64,000 nt of DNA from JANQRA01 sp035762545 (lineage in GTDB: Bacteria > Actinomycetota > Acidimicrobiia > Spongiisociales > ZC4RG35). The notes beneath the pieces were generated by a model. The model did no database searches. It was not told where the DNA came from and saw only the letters and a program-made list of their open reading frames with translations. Positions 40,700 to 49,549 of this stretch are shown in pieces. A program made the position numbers and the translations under genes. Numbering within the stretch: the first letter of the stretch is position 1; the number at the start of each line of letters is the position of its first letter. Where the stretch lies: positions 1 to 64,000 of the forward strand of contig DASTOM010000011.1 of assembly GCA_035762545.1 (NCBI GenBank), written 5' to 3'.

Positions 40700-41836
40700 T
40701 CAGATCTTCAAGATCAGCCAGACATCGGCCACGTTGGTGCCGGTCGGCCCGGTGACGATCAGGTCACCCGACCGCTCCAGGTAGGTGGCCGAGTCGAACT
40801 CGGCAAGGGCAGACGCGGGATCACCTCCCCGGAGAATCGTCGATCCGTCGACGACCGCGCCTGCTGAGGTGGAGTTGCCGTCGATCCCGTCGGTGGCCAG
40901 GGCACCGAACACCCAGTCCGTCCCGGCGATGAGGTCCGCTGCGAGCAGGGCGGCGTGTGTGTTGCGACCACCGGAGCCCACCCCCGAAACTTCGAGAACG
41001 GGTTCGCCGGCAGCCACCGTCAATCCGGACGGCGAATCGTTGACGAATTCATCGAGCTCGACTGTCAACTGACCAGTGACCCAGCGGTCCTGCACCGCTC
41101 CCGGGAGACCCGATGCGGCGATGACGGCCGCTGCGGCTGTGTGTCCGTCGCCAACGACAACGACCCGGTCAGGCGCCTCTCGCAGCTCCCGGGATGCCCT
41201 GATCGCGTTCTCGACGTCGATCGGCACCTCGACGTTGAACCTCTTCAGGAGCTCGAGGACGGTGTCAGGAGCATGGGGCGCGGGCAGGGTTGGTCCTGAT
41301 GACACCACTTCCGGTGGCTGGCCGGACACGTCGGAGAGGACATAAGTGGACAGCGGCCCGAGACCACCCCCCTTGATCCGGGACAGATGGCCACGAACCA
41401 GGTTGAGCTGCTCGATGGAAGCCCCACCGCTGAGGAGGGCCTTGGTGGCCATGGCCAGGTATTCGAGGGGTACCCCGTCGATCGGCGATTCGCACAGGGC
41501 CGAGCCACCACCGCTGACGAGAGCGATGTCGGCGTGGGGAGCTACCTCCAGAGCCTTCTCGCCGGCGACGAGGCTGGCCTGGCCCGGGATCGGATGGTCT
41601 CCCACCACCAGTTCGATGCCGGGGGGAACCGTGGTCCTTTGACCCGTCACGCACAGACCGCGGATCGCACCCAATGCGTCGGCCGCACCCCAGCACATGG
41701 CGGCCGCCGCCTTCCCGATGGCGATGATCGTTTCCCCGTCATCCTCCCTTTTCAACGCATGGGCGGTAAGCGGTCGTGGGTCCACCGCATCTATGGCTCG
41801 CCGAAGCCACTGCTCGGCGAGCTCCCGCCGGGTCAT
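40700..41836 (-). CDS. Glycerate 2-kinase (MOFRL family)
   Basis: A 378-residue protein with the family motifs ALVSGGGSALCESP, SGPTLPAPHAPDTVLELL and a C-terminal MOFRL segment (ALATDGIDGNSTSAGAVVDG). It phosphorylates D-glycerate, normally to 2-phosphoglycerate; older annotations call it hydroxypyruvate reductase (TtuD). Its ATG overlaps the stop of cofC (ATGA), so both proteins are translated from one mRNA. This tie with F420 synthesis is unusual. Confidence 0.9.
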   Translation of the reverse strand: MTRRELAEQWLRRAIDAVDPRPLTAHALKREDDGETIIAIGKAAAAMCWGAADALGAIRGLCVTGQRTTVPPGIELVVGDHPIPGQASLVAGEKALEVAPHADIALVSGGGSALCESPIDGVPLEYLAMATKALLSGGASIEQLNLVRGHLSRIKGGGLGPLSTYVLSDVSGQPPEVVSSGPTLPAPHAPDTVLELLKRFNVEVPIDVENAIRASRELREAPDRVVVVGDGHTAAAAVIAASGLPGAVQDRWVTGQLTVELDEFVNDSPSGLTVAAGEPVLEVSGVGSGGRNTHAALLAADLIAGTDWVFGALATDGIDGNSTSAGAVVDGSTILRGGDPASALAEFDSATYLERSGDLIVTGPTGTNVADVWLILKI

Positions 41837-42402
41837 GGGGCGGACCTGACCAGGTTGGCGGCCCTCAGATCGTGGTCGGAATCGACGTCGAGCAGCAGTC
41901 CTGGGCGTGCCACGACCGAGGTGTCTCCCAACTGGGCGAGGTGGCGGTGAAAGCTGGCGGGGCCGTAGCTGAAATCCAGGGGACGGTCCGCCCCTATGGC
42001 CGAAGTCCCTCCGTCGCTCGACGGCGCCAGGACCGATCCCTTCGCCTGGAGTCCGTTCACCAGTGCGACGACGTCATCGGAGTCGAGGGTGGGCAGATCG
42101 GCGTGGAGGATGATCCAATCGTGCCCGTTCTGGTCAGCCCATGCCACCGACGCGTTGGCAGCGACGCTGAGACCACGATTCGGGTCGGAGACGACCGCAG
42201 ACCGATGGCCACCTGCCCACCGGGCCACCTCCTGGTCTGCCGTGATCACGGCCGTGTCGAACCCGGCGGCTTGCACGGTCGTCACTACGTGGGAGGCGAG
42301 ACGACGTGCCAGCGAGTCGCGCTCAGCCGGCTCGAGCACGCCTGCGAGCCGACTCTTGCCCAGGTGGAACGACCTGATCGGGACGACGAAGACGATGGGC
42401 AC
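41833..42402 (-). CDS. cofC: 2-phospho-L-lactate/phosphoenolpyruvate guanylyltransferase (CofC/FbiD)
   Basis: A 189-residue nucleotidyltransferase with N-terminal VVPIRSFHLGKSRLAGVL, where the Lys binds GTP phosphates, and HADLPTLDSDDVVAL in the metal site. The sequence SSDGGTSAIGADRPLDFSYG, followed by SFHRHL, is typical of CofC/FbiD. It forms the activated precursor for coenzyme F420 (enolpyruvyl- or lactyl-diphosphoguanosine). GTG start at 42402. It is translationally coupled to a glycerate kinase gene. Confidence 0.92.
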   Translation of the reverse strand: MPIVFVVPIRSFHLGKSRLAGVLEPAERDSLARRLASHVVTTVQAAGFDTAVITADQEVARWAGGHRSAVVSDPNRGLSVAANASVAWADQNGHDWIILHADLPTLDSDDVVALVNGLQAKGSVLAPSSDGGTSAIGADRPLDFSYGPASFHRHLAQLGDTSVVARPGLLLDVDSDHDLRAANLVRSAP

Positions 42403-42452
42403 GGGGCGAGGGTAGGAGGAATACGCTCACGCCTGGTTTCGTTTCGCATCTC

Positions 42453-42737
42453 ATGGCACGTGCCACCTGGAACGGCGTTGTCCTCGCCGAGAGTGACGAG
42501 ACCCTCGTCGTCGAGGGGAATCACTATTTTCCGCGTGCCTCGATCAACGAGGAATACTTCGCCGACTCGGACACCCATACCCGATGTCACTGGAAAGGCA
42601 CTGCCTCCTACCTCGATGTCGTAGTCGACGGACAGACAAATGCCGACGCCGCCTGGTACTACCCGACTCCCTCGGATGCCGCGGCCGAGATCAAAGACCG
42701 CGTCGCTTTCTGGCGTGGCGTGAAGGTGACCGCCTGA
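42453..42737 (+). CDS. DUF427 family protein
   Basis: A 94-residue single-domain protein with WNGVVLAESDETLVVEGNHYFP, HCHWKG-like RCHWKGTASYLDV, and AWYYPTPSDAAAEIKDRVAFW, all characteristic of DUF427. The function is unknown; the fold is small and beta-rich. It is convergent with the usp gene. Confidence 0.9.
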   Translation: MARATWNGVVLAESDETLVVEGNHYFPRASINEEYFADSDTHTRCHWKGTASYLDVVVDGQTNADAAWYYPTPSDAAAEIKDRVAFWRGVKVTA

Positions 42738-42740
42738 GGT

Positions 42741-43181
42741 CTACGGCACCACCATGACCGGGCACGGGGAGAGGTGGGTCACCCGGTCGGCGGTCGAGCC
42801 CAGAATGACTCTCTCGGCCAATCCAGCACCTCGTCGCCCGATCACGAGGAGATCGGCATCGGTGGATTCGCAGACCGCGAGGAGGCGGCTGACGGGGTCG
42901 CCAAGTTCCTCGACGGTCTCGTAATCCACACCTTCGAGATCAAGCTGTTCCTCGGTCTCCTTCAGCACCTTCTGCTGACCCTCGACGAGGGCCTGGGAGA
43001 GGGCCTCCGGGCTCGGTGGCGCACCACCGAGGCCCCACCAGCCTTCAGGGGTCCGGACCACGGTGACGAGTTTCAGGTTCGCCTGCCAATGTCGGGCGAT
43101 CGCCACCGCCACCTCGGCTGCCCTGATACTGGCGTCGGAGCCGTCGACACCGGCGATGACTGTCGAAATCTTCCAATCCAT
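42741..43181 (-). CDS. Universal stress protein (UspA family)
   Basis: A 146-residue single-domain protein. The N-terminal VIAGVDGSDASIRAAEVAV and the ATP-binding motif GRRGAGLAERVILGST followed by SPCPVMVV identify an ATP-binding UspA-type protein. Such proteins aid survival under starvation or oxygen stress. It lies 10 bp downstream of pgpA on the same strand. Confidence 0.93.
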   Translation of the reverse strand: MDWKISTVIAGVDGSDASIRAAEVAVAIARHWQANLKLVTVVRTPEGWWGLGGAPPSPEALSQALVEGQQKVLKETEEQLDLEGVDYETVEELGDPVSRLLAVCESTDADLLVIGRRGAGLAERVILGSTADRVTHLSPCPVMVVP

Positions 43182-43190
43182 GACGCGACG

Positions 43191-43649
43191 TTAGAGCAAA
43201 CGCGCCGCGACGTGTCCGACGAGTAGCCCGTACAGCCCGGCAACCACATCGTCGGCTGTGACCCCGGCGGCGCCGGGGATTCTCTCGGCCTGAGCCACCC
43301 CCGGAGCCATGTTCTTGAAGATGTCGGCGGCCCGGAAGGCGAACCAGGCAAGGATCGCTGCTGGCCATACCGGGAGACCGATTACGGCGATGAAAGCCCC
43401 AGCAGCCTCGTCGATGCAGATCCAACCGGCGTCTCCGTGATCCGTGACGAATGGCCGGGCCGCCCACAGGCTGAGCAGCACCACGACAACCGCTGCAACC
43501 ACCTGGGCGCCCCAGCCCCACCACTGTCCGATCAGCAGGGCGATTGGGAGTGCGAAAAGGGCCCCAACGGTCCCCGAGCCCATGTCGCTGCCCCGAATTC
43601 GGCCCAGGATCAACCCGGTGCCGAAGCAGGAGGCGACGACTCGATGCAT
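43191..43649 (-). CDS. pgpA: Phosphatidylglycerophosphatase A
   Basis: A 152-residue membrane protein with about four spans. The PgpA signature GSDMGSGTVGALFALP, DEAAGAFIAV and the FRAADIFKNMAPGVAQAERIPGAAGVTADDVVAG stretch, shown here in two overlapping parts, is well conserved. It dephosphorylates phosphatidylglycerophosphate in phospholipid synthesis. ATG 43649 gives the typical length; longer in-frame starts add implausible sequence. Confidence 0.93.
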   Translation of the reverse strand: MHRVVASCFGTGLILGRIRGSDMGSGTVGALFALPIALLIGQWWGWGAQVVAAVVVVLLSLWAARPFVTDHGDAGWICIDEAAGAFIAVIGLPVWPAAILAWFAFRAADIFKNMAPGVAQAERIPGAAGVTADDVVAGLYGLLVGHVAARLL

Positions 43650-43705
43650 CCGGTTGAGCCTAGAACTGGGTTTCGAGATCCCGGCGGCGCGCATATCCTT
43701 GTGTG

Positions 43706-44620
43706 ATGGAAACGGCATCACACATCTGGAGCGATGGCGAGCTCGTCCCCTGGGACGAGGCCAACCTCCACTTCCTCTCCCACGCCCTTCACTACGGGAC
43801 CGGGGTGTTCGAGGGCATCCGTGCCTACAACACACCCGAGGGGACAGCCGTATTCCGTCTCCATGAGCACATGGCCCGTCTCGATGCCTCAGCGAGGGCC
43901 TATCAGATCCCCATGAAGTACAAACCTGAGGAGTGGGACGAGGCTTGCCTGCACCTTCTACGCGAGACCGGACTCGAGTCCGCCTACATCAGGCCGATGG
44001 TGTTCTACGGAGGCGGCTCGATCGGAGTGAACCCGGCCAAGAACGAGGTCGTGGCGATGATGGCCGCTTTTCCCTGGGGCGCCTACCTGGGGGACGAGGC
44101 TGCCGAAAAGGGCATCGACACGATGGTCTCCAGTTGGCGCCGCATCTCACACACGTCTCTGATCCCGACCGCGAAGGGATCGGGCGGTTATCTCAACTCG
44201 GTGCTGGCCAAGCAGGAGTCGCTGGCTGCCGGATTCGACGAGGCGATCATGCTCAACGACGCCGGGTCGGTGTCTGAGGGGAGCGGGATGAACTTGTTCA
44301 TCGTCAACTCCGGCATCGTGTACACGCCACCGATCTCCGCGGGCATCCTCGAGGGCATAACCCGAAACACCGTCATCGAGTTGCTGCGCGACGAGGGCGT
44401 GGAGGTGCGGGAGATGGACCTGGCGCGTGGCGCCCTGTACGCCGGCGAGGAGATGTTCCTCACCGGGACGGCGGCCGAGGTCACGCCGATTCGCTCGGTC
44501 GACCGAAGGATCGTCGGAGAAGGCACGCGCGGACCCATCACCAAGAAGGCACAGGAGCTTTTCACAGCCGTCGTGGCTGGCAAGATCGACGAGCATCGAG
44601 ACTGGCTGACCTTCGTCTGA
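43706..44620 (+). CDS. ilvE: Branched-chain amino acid aminotransferase
   Basis: A 304-residue fold-type IV PLP enzyme. It has HALHYGTGVFEGIRAY near the N-terminus, the PLP lysine region SLIPTAKGSGGYLNSVLAK, DEAIMLNDAGSVSEGSGMNLF and FLTGTAAEVTPI. It transfers the amino group for leucine, isoleucine and valine. A TATCCT -10 lies six bases before ATG 43706, so a leaderless mRNA is likely; GTG 43703 is an alternative start. Its stop overlaps the next ATG by one base. Confidence 0.95.
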   Translation: METASHIWSDGELVPWDEANLHFLSHALHYGTGVFEGIRAYNTPEGTAVFRLHEHMARLDASARAYQIPMKYKPEEWDEACLHLLRETGLESAYIRPMVFYGGGSIGVNPAKNEVVAMMAAFPWGAYLGDEAAEKGIDTMVSSWRRISHTSLIPTAKGSGGYLNSVLAKQESLAAGFDEAIMLNDAGSVSEGSGMNLFIVNSGIVYTPPISAGILEGITRNTVIELLRDEGVEVREMDLARGALYAGEEMFLTGTAAEVTPIRSVDRRIVGEGTRGPITKKAQELFTAVVAGKIDEHRDWLTFV

Positions 44621-45096
44621 TGGCCCAACAACCCAACGTCGAGATCACCGCCGCAGAGAAACCCAGGACCAGGCTGGAGCCGGGCCCTGCCGTCAAGTGG
44701 CGTTCGGACAAGCCCGGGATGTCGACGGGGCCGGACGAGGTGGCCGGTGGCGGCTACTTCGGAACGACGGGTCCCGACCCCGGTTGGGGTCTCAAATTGA
44801 TCGCCCAGGCCACGCTGCCCAACGACGATGAGCACTTCCGCGAAGTCGTCACCGGTCTGACCCTGGCGCGGGCTGCGGCATTGGGGAGAGCACCGGTTCC
44901 TGAAGACATCGAGGTCGCCCTCGCCTTGTGTGGTTACGGGTTCGAGGCTCCGGAGCAAGTGGTGGCGCGTCGTGAGCGATGGGTCGAAGCCGCGGCGCAC
45001 GACCGTCGCCCGGGTGCGACTGCCGTTGCGGAAGTAGATCGGAGCCTGCTTCTGGAGACACCGACCCGTATCCACGCCATCCTCCGACACGAATAA
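44620..45096 (+). CDS. Hypothetical protein coupled to ilvE
   Basis: A 158-residue protein whose ATG overlaps the ilvE stop (TGATG). It has PGMSTGPDEVAGGGYFGTTGPDPGWGLKL near the start, given here as one continuous idea rather than a defined motif, and then a helical region VVTGLTLARAAALGRAPVPEDIEVALALCGYG. I do not recognise a family. Coupling to ilvE and the downstream FAH and gltX genes give no clear functional hint. Confidence 0.65.
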   Translation: MAQQPNVEITAAEKPRTRLEPGPAVKWRSDKPGMSTGPDEVAGGGYFGTTGPDPGWGLKLIAQATLPNDDEHFREVVTGLTLARAAALGRAPVPEDIEVALALCGYGFEAPEQVVARRERWVEAAAHDRRPGATAVAEVDRSLLLETPTRIHAILRHE

Positions 45097-45132
45097 GGGC
45101 TAGCCGGTTCAGTTCGGTAGCGTCCCCGGTCG

Positions 45133-45894
45133 ATGAAGATCGTTCGCATCAAATCAGGCGACGACATCGCGTACGGCGTTGCCGACGCCGAAGGCGTTCT
45201 CGTCTACAAAGGTTCGCCGTTCGTCGCCTGGGAGCCGACCGAAGTCGTCGTGCCCTGGTCGAGTGTCTCGCTGCTCGCCCCGGTGATCCCGACGAAGGTG
45301 CTCTGTGTCGGCCGGAACTACGAGGACCACGCCTCCGAGATGGGAGCCGACGTCCCCGACGAACCGACCATCTTCATGAAGCCCTCCACGTCGGTCATCG
45401 GGCCCAACGCCAACGTCATCTATCCGCCGATCTCGAAGGTCATCCATCACGAGGCGGAGTTGGCCGTCGTGATCTCCAAACCGGCGCGGAACATCAAGGC
45501 CGAAGACGCATCTCAATACATCTTCGGATACACCGCTGCCAATGACGTCACCGCTCGTGACCTGCAGCGCAAAGACGGTCAGTGGACCCGGGGCAAGGGA
45601 TTCGACACCTTCTGCCCCCTCGGCCCTGCCATCGAGACCGAGCTCGATCCTTTGGAACGTCTCGCTGTCATCTGCCGGGTCAACGGAGACGTGCGCCAGG
45701 CCGGATTCACCTCGGACATGGTGTTCGGCGTGGCCGAGATCCTCGAGTACATCGCTGCATTCACGACACTCCTACCCGGCGACGTCATCCTCACCGGAAC
45801 TCCGTCGGGTGTCGGTCCGGTCGAGCCGGGCGACCTGATGGAGGTCGAGGTAGACGGGATCGGCACCCTGGCCAACCGGCTGGTGGCGCCATGA
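45133..45894 (+). CDS. Fumarylacetoacetate hydrolase (FAH) family protein
   Basis: A 253-residue protein with the N-terminal cap and FAH core: CVGRNYEDHASEMGADVP, FMKPSTSVIGP, HHEAELAVVI (metal-binding Glu), GYTAANDVTARDLQ, KGFDTFCPLGP and TGTPSGVGP. Relatives are hydrolases, isomerases or decarboxylases in aromatic-acid breakdown, or oxaloacetate tautomerases. The substrate is not fixed by sequence. TAGCGT lies nine bases before ATG. The stop overlaps gltX (ATGA). Confidence 0.92.
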   Translation: MKIVRIKSGDDIAYGVADAEGVLVYKGSPFVAWEPTEVVVPWSSVSLLAPVIPTKVLCVGRNYEDHASEMGADVPDEPTIFMKPSTSVIGPNANVIYPPISKVIHHEAELAVVISKPARNIKAEDASQYIFGYTAANDVTARDLQRKDGQWTRGKGFDTFCPLGPAIETELDPLERLAVICRVNGDVRQAGFTSDMVFGVAEILEYIAAFTTLLPGDVILTGTPSGVGPVEPGDLMEVEVDGIGTLANRLVAP

Positions 45895-47312
45895 CGGTTC
45901 GGGTTCGAATGGCCCCTTCTCCCACGGGCAACCTGCATGTCGGCACGGCCCGGGCCGCCCTCTACAACTGGCTCTTCGCCCGCCACAACGGGGGGACCTT
46001 CATCGTCCGGATCGACGACACCGACCTCGAGCGTTCCACGCCCGAGTTCGAACAGGAGATCCTCGGCTCGTTTCGCTGGCTCGGGTTGGAGTGGGATGAA
46101 GGCGTCGACGTGGGTGGCCCACATGGGACGTATCGACAGTCCGACCGGATCGGTCACTACGCCGACCTGGCACGCGGTCTGGTCGAATCGGGTCATGCCT
46201 ATTACGACGACCGCTCCCCAGAGGAGCTCGAAGGGCTCCGTCAGAGGGCCCAGAAAGAGGGCAGACACCCGGGTCACTACATCCGACGACCCGAAACGGA
46301 GAGCGACGGCGGTGTCATCCGTCTCTCGATTCCGCAGGACGCTCCCGTCGAGTTCTCCGACCTGATCCGGGGCGACCTGTCGTTTGCCCCTCCCGACATC
46401 GATGACTTCGTGATCCTGCGCAGCAACGGCGTGCCCACATATCACCTCGCCTCGACCGTCGACGACGTCGAATACGAGATCACCCACGTCGCCCGGGGTG
46501 AGGACTTGCTCCCGTCCACCCCGAAGCACATCCTCCTCACCAGGGCGCTCGGCGCCGCCGAAGCGACCTATGCCCATCTGCCTCTCCTGTTCGGCACCGA
46601 TGGCAAGAAGCTCTCGAAGCGGCATGGGGCGACCGCGTTGTCGGACTATCGGGATGCCGGCTTCTTGCCCGATGCGATGTTCAACTATCTGGCGATCCTC
46701 GGCTGGTCACCGGATGGCGAGACGACGATCTTCGATCGAGAGCGTGCAGTGTCCGAGTTCGATCTCGTCGACGTTTCCAGGAACCCGGCAGCGTTCGACC
46801 CAGAGAAGCTCGCTTGGATGAATGGTGAGTACATCCGGGCCATGGATGCCGGCGAGTTTGCCGGGTTGGTGCGGCCGTTCGTGGTGTCGGCGCTCGGTCG
46901 CGAGCTCACGGATGACGAGTGGCAGACCTTCGTCGCCATCGCCCCCCTGGTTCAGGAGCGCACCAAGTTGCTGCCCGAGGCCGGGGAGCAGGTCGTCTTC
47001 CTGTTTCGGGACTTCGACTCCTATGACGAACAGTCGTGGAGCAAGGTCATGACCAAAGACGGCGTGACCGAGGTGCTCGACGCCGGGGTCGCCGCTGTCG
47101 AGGGTGTGGAGCCCTGGGAAGTGGGATCCATCGAGGCAGCACTGCGTTCCGTCCCCGATCAACTGGGTATCGGCGCCGGGAAGGCTTTCCAGCCACTACG
47201 GGTCGCTTTGACCGGCTCCTCGGTCAGCCCACCTCTCTTCGAGTCGATCGCGGCGCTGGGCAGGGACAGGAGTCTGCAACGCTTGCGGCGGGCACGGAGT
47301 GCTCTCGAGTGA
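45891..47312 (+). CDS. gltX: Glutamate-tRNA ligase
   Basis: A 473-residue class I synthetase. The HIGH-type motif is in MAPSPTGNLHVGTARAAL and the KMSKS-type motif in GKKLSKRHGA; the helical anticodon-binding domain follows. It charges tRNA-Glu, and tRNA-Gln too if the organism uses the amidotransferase route. ATG 45891 overlaps the FAH stop. The gene for tRNA-Glu lies 95 bp downstream. Confidence 0.96.
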   Translation: MTVRVRMAPSPTGNLHVGTARAALYNWLFARHNGGTFIVRIDDTDLERSTPEFEQEILGSFRWLGLEWDEGVDVGGPHGTYRQSDRIGHYADLARGLVESGHAYYDDRSPEELEGLRQRAQKEGRHPGHYIRRPETESDGGVIRLSIPQDAPVEFSDLIRGDLSFAPPDIDDFVILRSNGVPTYHLASTVDDVEYEITHVARGEDLLPSTPKHILLTRALGAAEATYAHLPLLFGTDGKKLSKRHGATALSDYRDAGFLPDAMFNYLAILGWSPDGETTIFDRERAVSEFDLVDVSRNPAAFDPEKLAWMNGEYIRAMDAGEFAGLVRPFVVSALGRELTDDEWQTFVAIAPLVQERTKLLPEAGEQVVFLFRDFDSYDEQSWSKVMTKDGVTEVLDAGVAAVEGVEPWEVGSIEAALRSVPDQLGIGAGKAFQPLRVALTGSSVSPPLFESIAALGRDRSLQRLRRARSALE

Positions 47313-47407
47313 GTGAGCGTGCACCGATGTGCCCTGGAAGCACGTTTTTGCACGCTCGGCAAGAGTTGGGCTGACCCCCGGCCCCGCGTACCATTTAGCT
47401 GCAACAG

Positions 47408-47480
47408 GGTCCCGTCGTCCAGAGGCCTAGGACGCCGGCCTTTCAAGCCGGAAACGCCGGTTCGAATCCGGTCGGGACTG
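47408..47480 (+). tRNA. tRNA-Glu (anticodon TTC)
   Basis: A complete 73-nt cloverleaf: acceptor GGTCCCG/CGGGACT, D-arm GTCC/GGAC, anticodon stem CCGGC/GCCGG with loop CTTTCAA (anticodon TTC) and T-loop TTCGAAT. Discriminator G at 47480; the 3' CCA is encoded at 47481-47483. Its 3' half is duplicated at 49550-49594, marking it as an integration site. Confidence 0.96.
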
Positions 47481-47483
47481 CCA
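47439..47483 (+). repeat. attL: left 45-bp direct repeat within tRNA-Glu
   Basis: The repeat runs from the anticodon arm (CCTTTCAAGCC) through the T-arm to the encoded CCA. It is identical base for base to 49550-49594, and the sequences diverge immediately outside both copies. Confidence 0.93.
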
Positions 47484-47678
47484 CTTCTTTCCCCTGGTCA
47501 GGGGGTTTTCGTGGGTTTCGCCTTCTCCCTGACTGTTCGCTTGGGCCTCATCTGGGCCTTGCGCAAACCGTGCAATGTCATCGAGGTGGTCGGCCGTGCG
47601 GTCGTCTAGGCCCTCCATCGAGTGGCCGTAGCTGTCCATCGTGACGTGGACTGAGGAGTTCCTATGGGTCGAGAAGTG
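47484..47678 (-). pseudogene. Tyrosine recombinase (integrase) C-terminal remnant
   Basis: The minus-strand frame reads SSVHVTMDSYGHSMEGLDD, the region around the catalytic tyrosine (codon at 47628-47630) of phage-type integrases, followed by a helical tail RTADHLDDIARFAQ. Upstream of about 47678 the integrase sequence is lost, so the Arg-His catalytic boxes are absent. It abuts attL, as expected for a tRNA-integrated element. Confidence 0.75.
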
Positions 47679-47953
47679 TCGGGTCGTCCCGGTGAGTCGC
47701 CGCCAGTAGGCGGGCTCACGCGCGGGTGTCCTGTCAGACCCGGCAAATCGGCGCCTGGTGGACCCTCGAAGCGTGTTACGGCACCTGCCGTCCCAACTGT
47801 TGCGATGGCTATCGGCGCAGTCACCAATCGCCAGACCACGTCGACGAAGGTGAGCAGAAACGGGTTCAAGCCAAGTGCGCGCAGACCGTGCCAACAACAC
47901 ACGCACGTGCAACAAGTTGCGGCGGAGAACTGGTTAACCGGGGAGGCTGAGTA

Positions 47954-48412
47954 GTGGCTTTGGATCGCGGCACGCTGGCGAGAGTCGACCGTCGAGTCTT
48001 TGTCGAGTTGGACCACTTCGATGGTGTGCAGGCAGTGATAGTGCCGGTGTCGGATGCGGTGTGGTCGACTTGGCGCCGCTACTGCGAGGCCCTAGCGCTG
48101 ACGATGGGACAGGCCATCGCCGTTCTGATTGGCCACGAACTCGCCACCGTTGTTGGTGAGACGCCTAATCGTGTCTTCGATCTCCAGTCGGCGCTAGAGG
48201 AGCGGGCCAGACGGCTCGACGTCCGAGAACGCGAGCTAGACGACCGAGAAAGGCGATTGCGGAGAGCTGAGGATCTTCTGAGAGAGCGGGAGGTCCGAGA
48301 GAAGTCGGCTCCCGTCTCTGGTGCTGTCGCCCTTGTGAGGGTGGGGAGGAACGAGGCGTGCCCTTGTGGCTCGGGGTTGAAGTACAAGCGATGCCACGGC
48401 CAGCGGGTGTGA
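47954..48412 (+). CDS. SEC-C motif protein with central coiled coil (island cargo)
   Basis: A 152-residue protein with GTG start. The N-terminal 70 residues match nothing I know. Residues about 75-115 are a charged coiled coil (RRLDVRERELDDRERRLRRA). The C-terminus is a SEC-C zinc motif, RNEACPCGSGLKYKRCHG, complete with C-x-C-x8-C-H. SEC-C motifs occur at the end of SecA and in many accessory proteins, and bind zinc. The function is unknown; it is a candidate island cargo gene. Confidence 0.72.
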   Translation: MALDRGTLARVDRRVFVELDHFDGVQAVIVPVSDAVWSTWRRYCEALALTMGQAIAVLIGHELATVVGETPNRVFDLQSALEERARRLDVRERELDDRERRLRRAEDLLREREVREKSAPVSGAVALVRVGRNEACPCGSGLKYKRCHGQRV

Positions 48413-48537
48413 AGCGTCCCGAGGCCCGACGGTTGTTACCTACTAGCGCAGATTGCCGGTATGCGGTGGGTGGTTGGACCGGTCTCATGAGCGGCGGCCC
48501 GGGACTGCGCTGAGACTCCGAGTAGGGGTCAAGACAG

Positions 48538-49104
48538 TCAGTCGGAACCGCAGCACTTGAGGTCGACGTTTTTGAGGGAGGTTTCGATGCGGTTCACTAG
48601 ATCATCGTCGCCCTCGATCACGTCCTCAATGAGGTGCTGGTCGCTCAGGATGAAGGTGATGGGCACCCCCGCCACGCTCCAGTCTGCTTGTGCCTGCTGC
48701 CAGGTGTACGCAACGGTGGGCAGGGTCAGTCCAGTTGAGGTCACGAACGCCTCGGGAGTCTCGAATCCCGGGTCGCCTTCCGCATCCTCGTTGGCCATCC
48801 CCACGGTGAGGATGTTGTATTTGTCTTCGAGTTCTTCCCAAGCGTCCTGGATTGCGGGGACACTGTCCTGACAGTGGGGACACGTGTTGAGCCAGAACAC
48901 CACGGCGGTTGGCTTGGCGGTCAGATCGGTGAGGTCGTCGACCCCGGTTCCCGTCAGATCTTCGCCCGTCAGTTCTGGCGCCTGTTCACCGATCAGAGAA
49001 ATCGGAGTCAGTTCCTCGTCCGAGCAAGATCCCAACGCCAGAAGAAACAAACCCGCGACCACAATTGCAGCCATAGATGGTTTTCGTGTGCGACTCTTCA
49101 ACAT
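48538..49104 (-). CDS. TlpA/thioredoxin-like lipoprotein (island cargo)
   Basis: A 188-residue protein. An N-terminal signal with lipobox LALGSC (Cys about residue 27) is followed by a thioredoxin fold with active site WLNTCPHCQDSVP and a cis-Pro segment VAGVPITFIL. It is likely a membrane-anchored thiol-disulfide oxidoreductase outside the cell. An extra CC pair stands five residues from the C-terminus. ATG 49104 has a GAGAGG site. It resembles the DsbA-like protein at 52576 in its CPHC region, although it lies on the island. Confidence 0.85.
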   Translation of the reverse strand: MLKSRTRKPSMAAIVVAGLFLLALGSCSDEELTPISLIGEQAPELTGEDLTGTGVDDLTDLTAKPTAVVFWLNTCPHCQDSVPAIQDAWEELEDKYNILTVGMANEDAEGDPGFETPEAFVTSTGLTLPTVAYTWQQAQADWSVAGVPITFILSDQHLIEDVIEGDDDLVNRIETSLKNVDLKCCGSD

Positions 49105-49549
49105 TCGTAGCCTCTCTACTGGACCACCGATCGGACGGTCGCGAGGCACGGAGCCGCAGGGATAGGAGAAGAAGCGCCCAAGCCGACTGGCCTGGAAAAA
49201 ATCTCTCGCCTCTAGCCTGAGGGTAGCAGCGCCACGGTGATGTTCGCATTGAGCTGGTTGAACTCTGCTTTGCGGGGGAATCGCAAAGCCGCCTGCCGCG
49301 GCCCGAACAACCAGCTCATATCACCAAACTCGGGCGGATAACGAGCACTCACGAGGTGCGCGAGATCGGCACTTCGTGCTCGCCCAATTCCTTGTCGGCA
49401 TCGGGATGGCCGAGGAAGCGACCTGGTCAGAGCAGACCGTTCATAGCATCGGGCTTGATGCCTATCACAGAGATCACCCGGCGGGCGATCACCACAGAAT
49501 CGTCGTTTCCCGAGGTCAGGGCGGTTGCTCAGAATCCCCTTGAATCTGC
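49105..49549. other. Right part of the island, no gene recognised
   Basis: A 445-bp stretch between the lipoprotein start and attR. No frame with protein-like content and no RNA gene can be supported. It probably holds the lipoprotein promoter and decayed island sequence. Confidence 0.5.
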
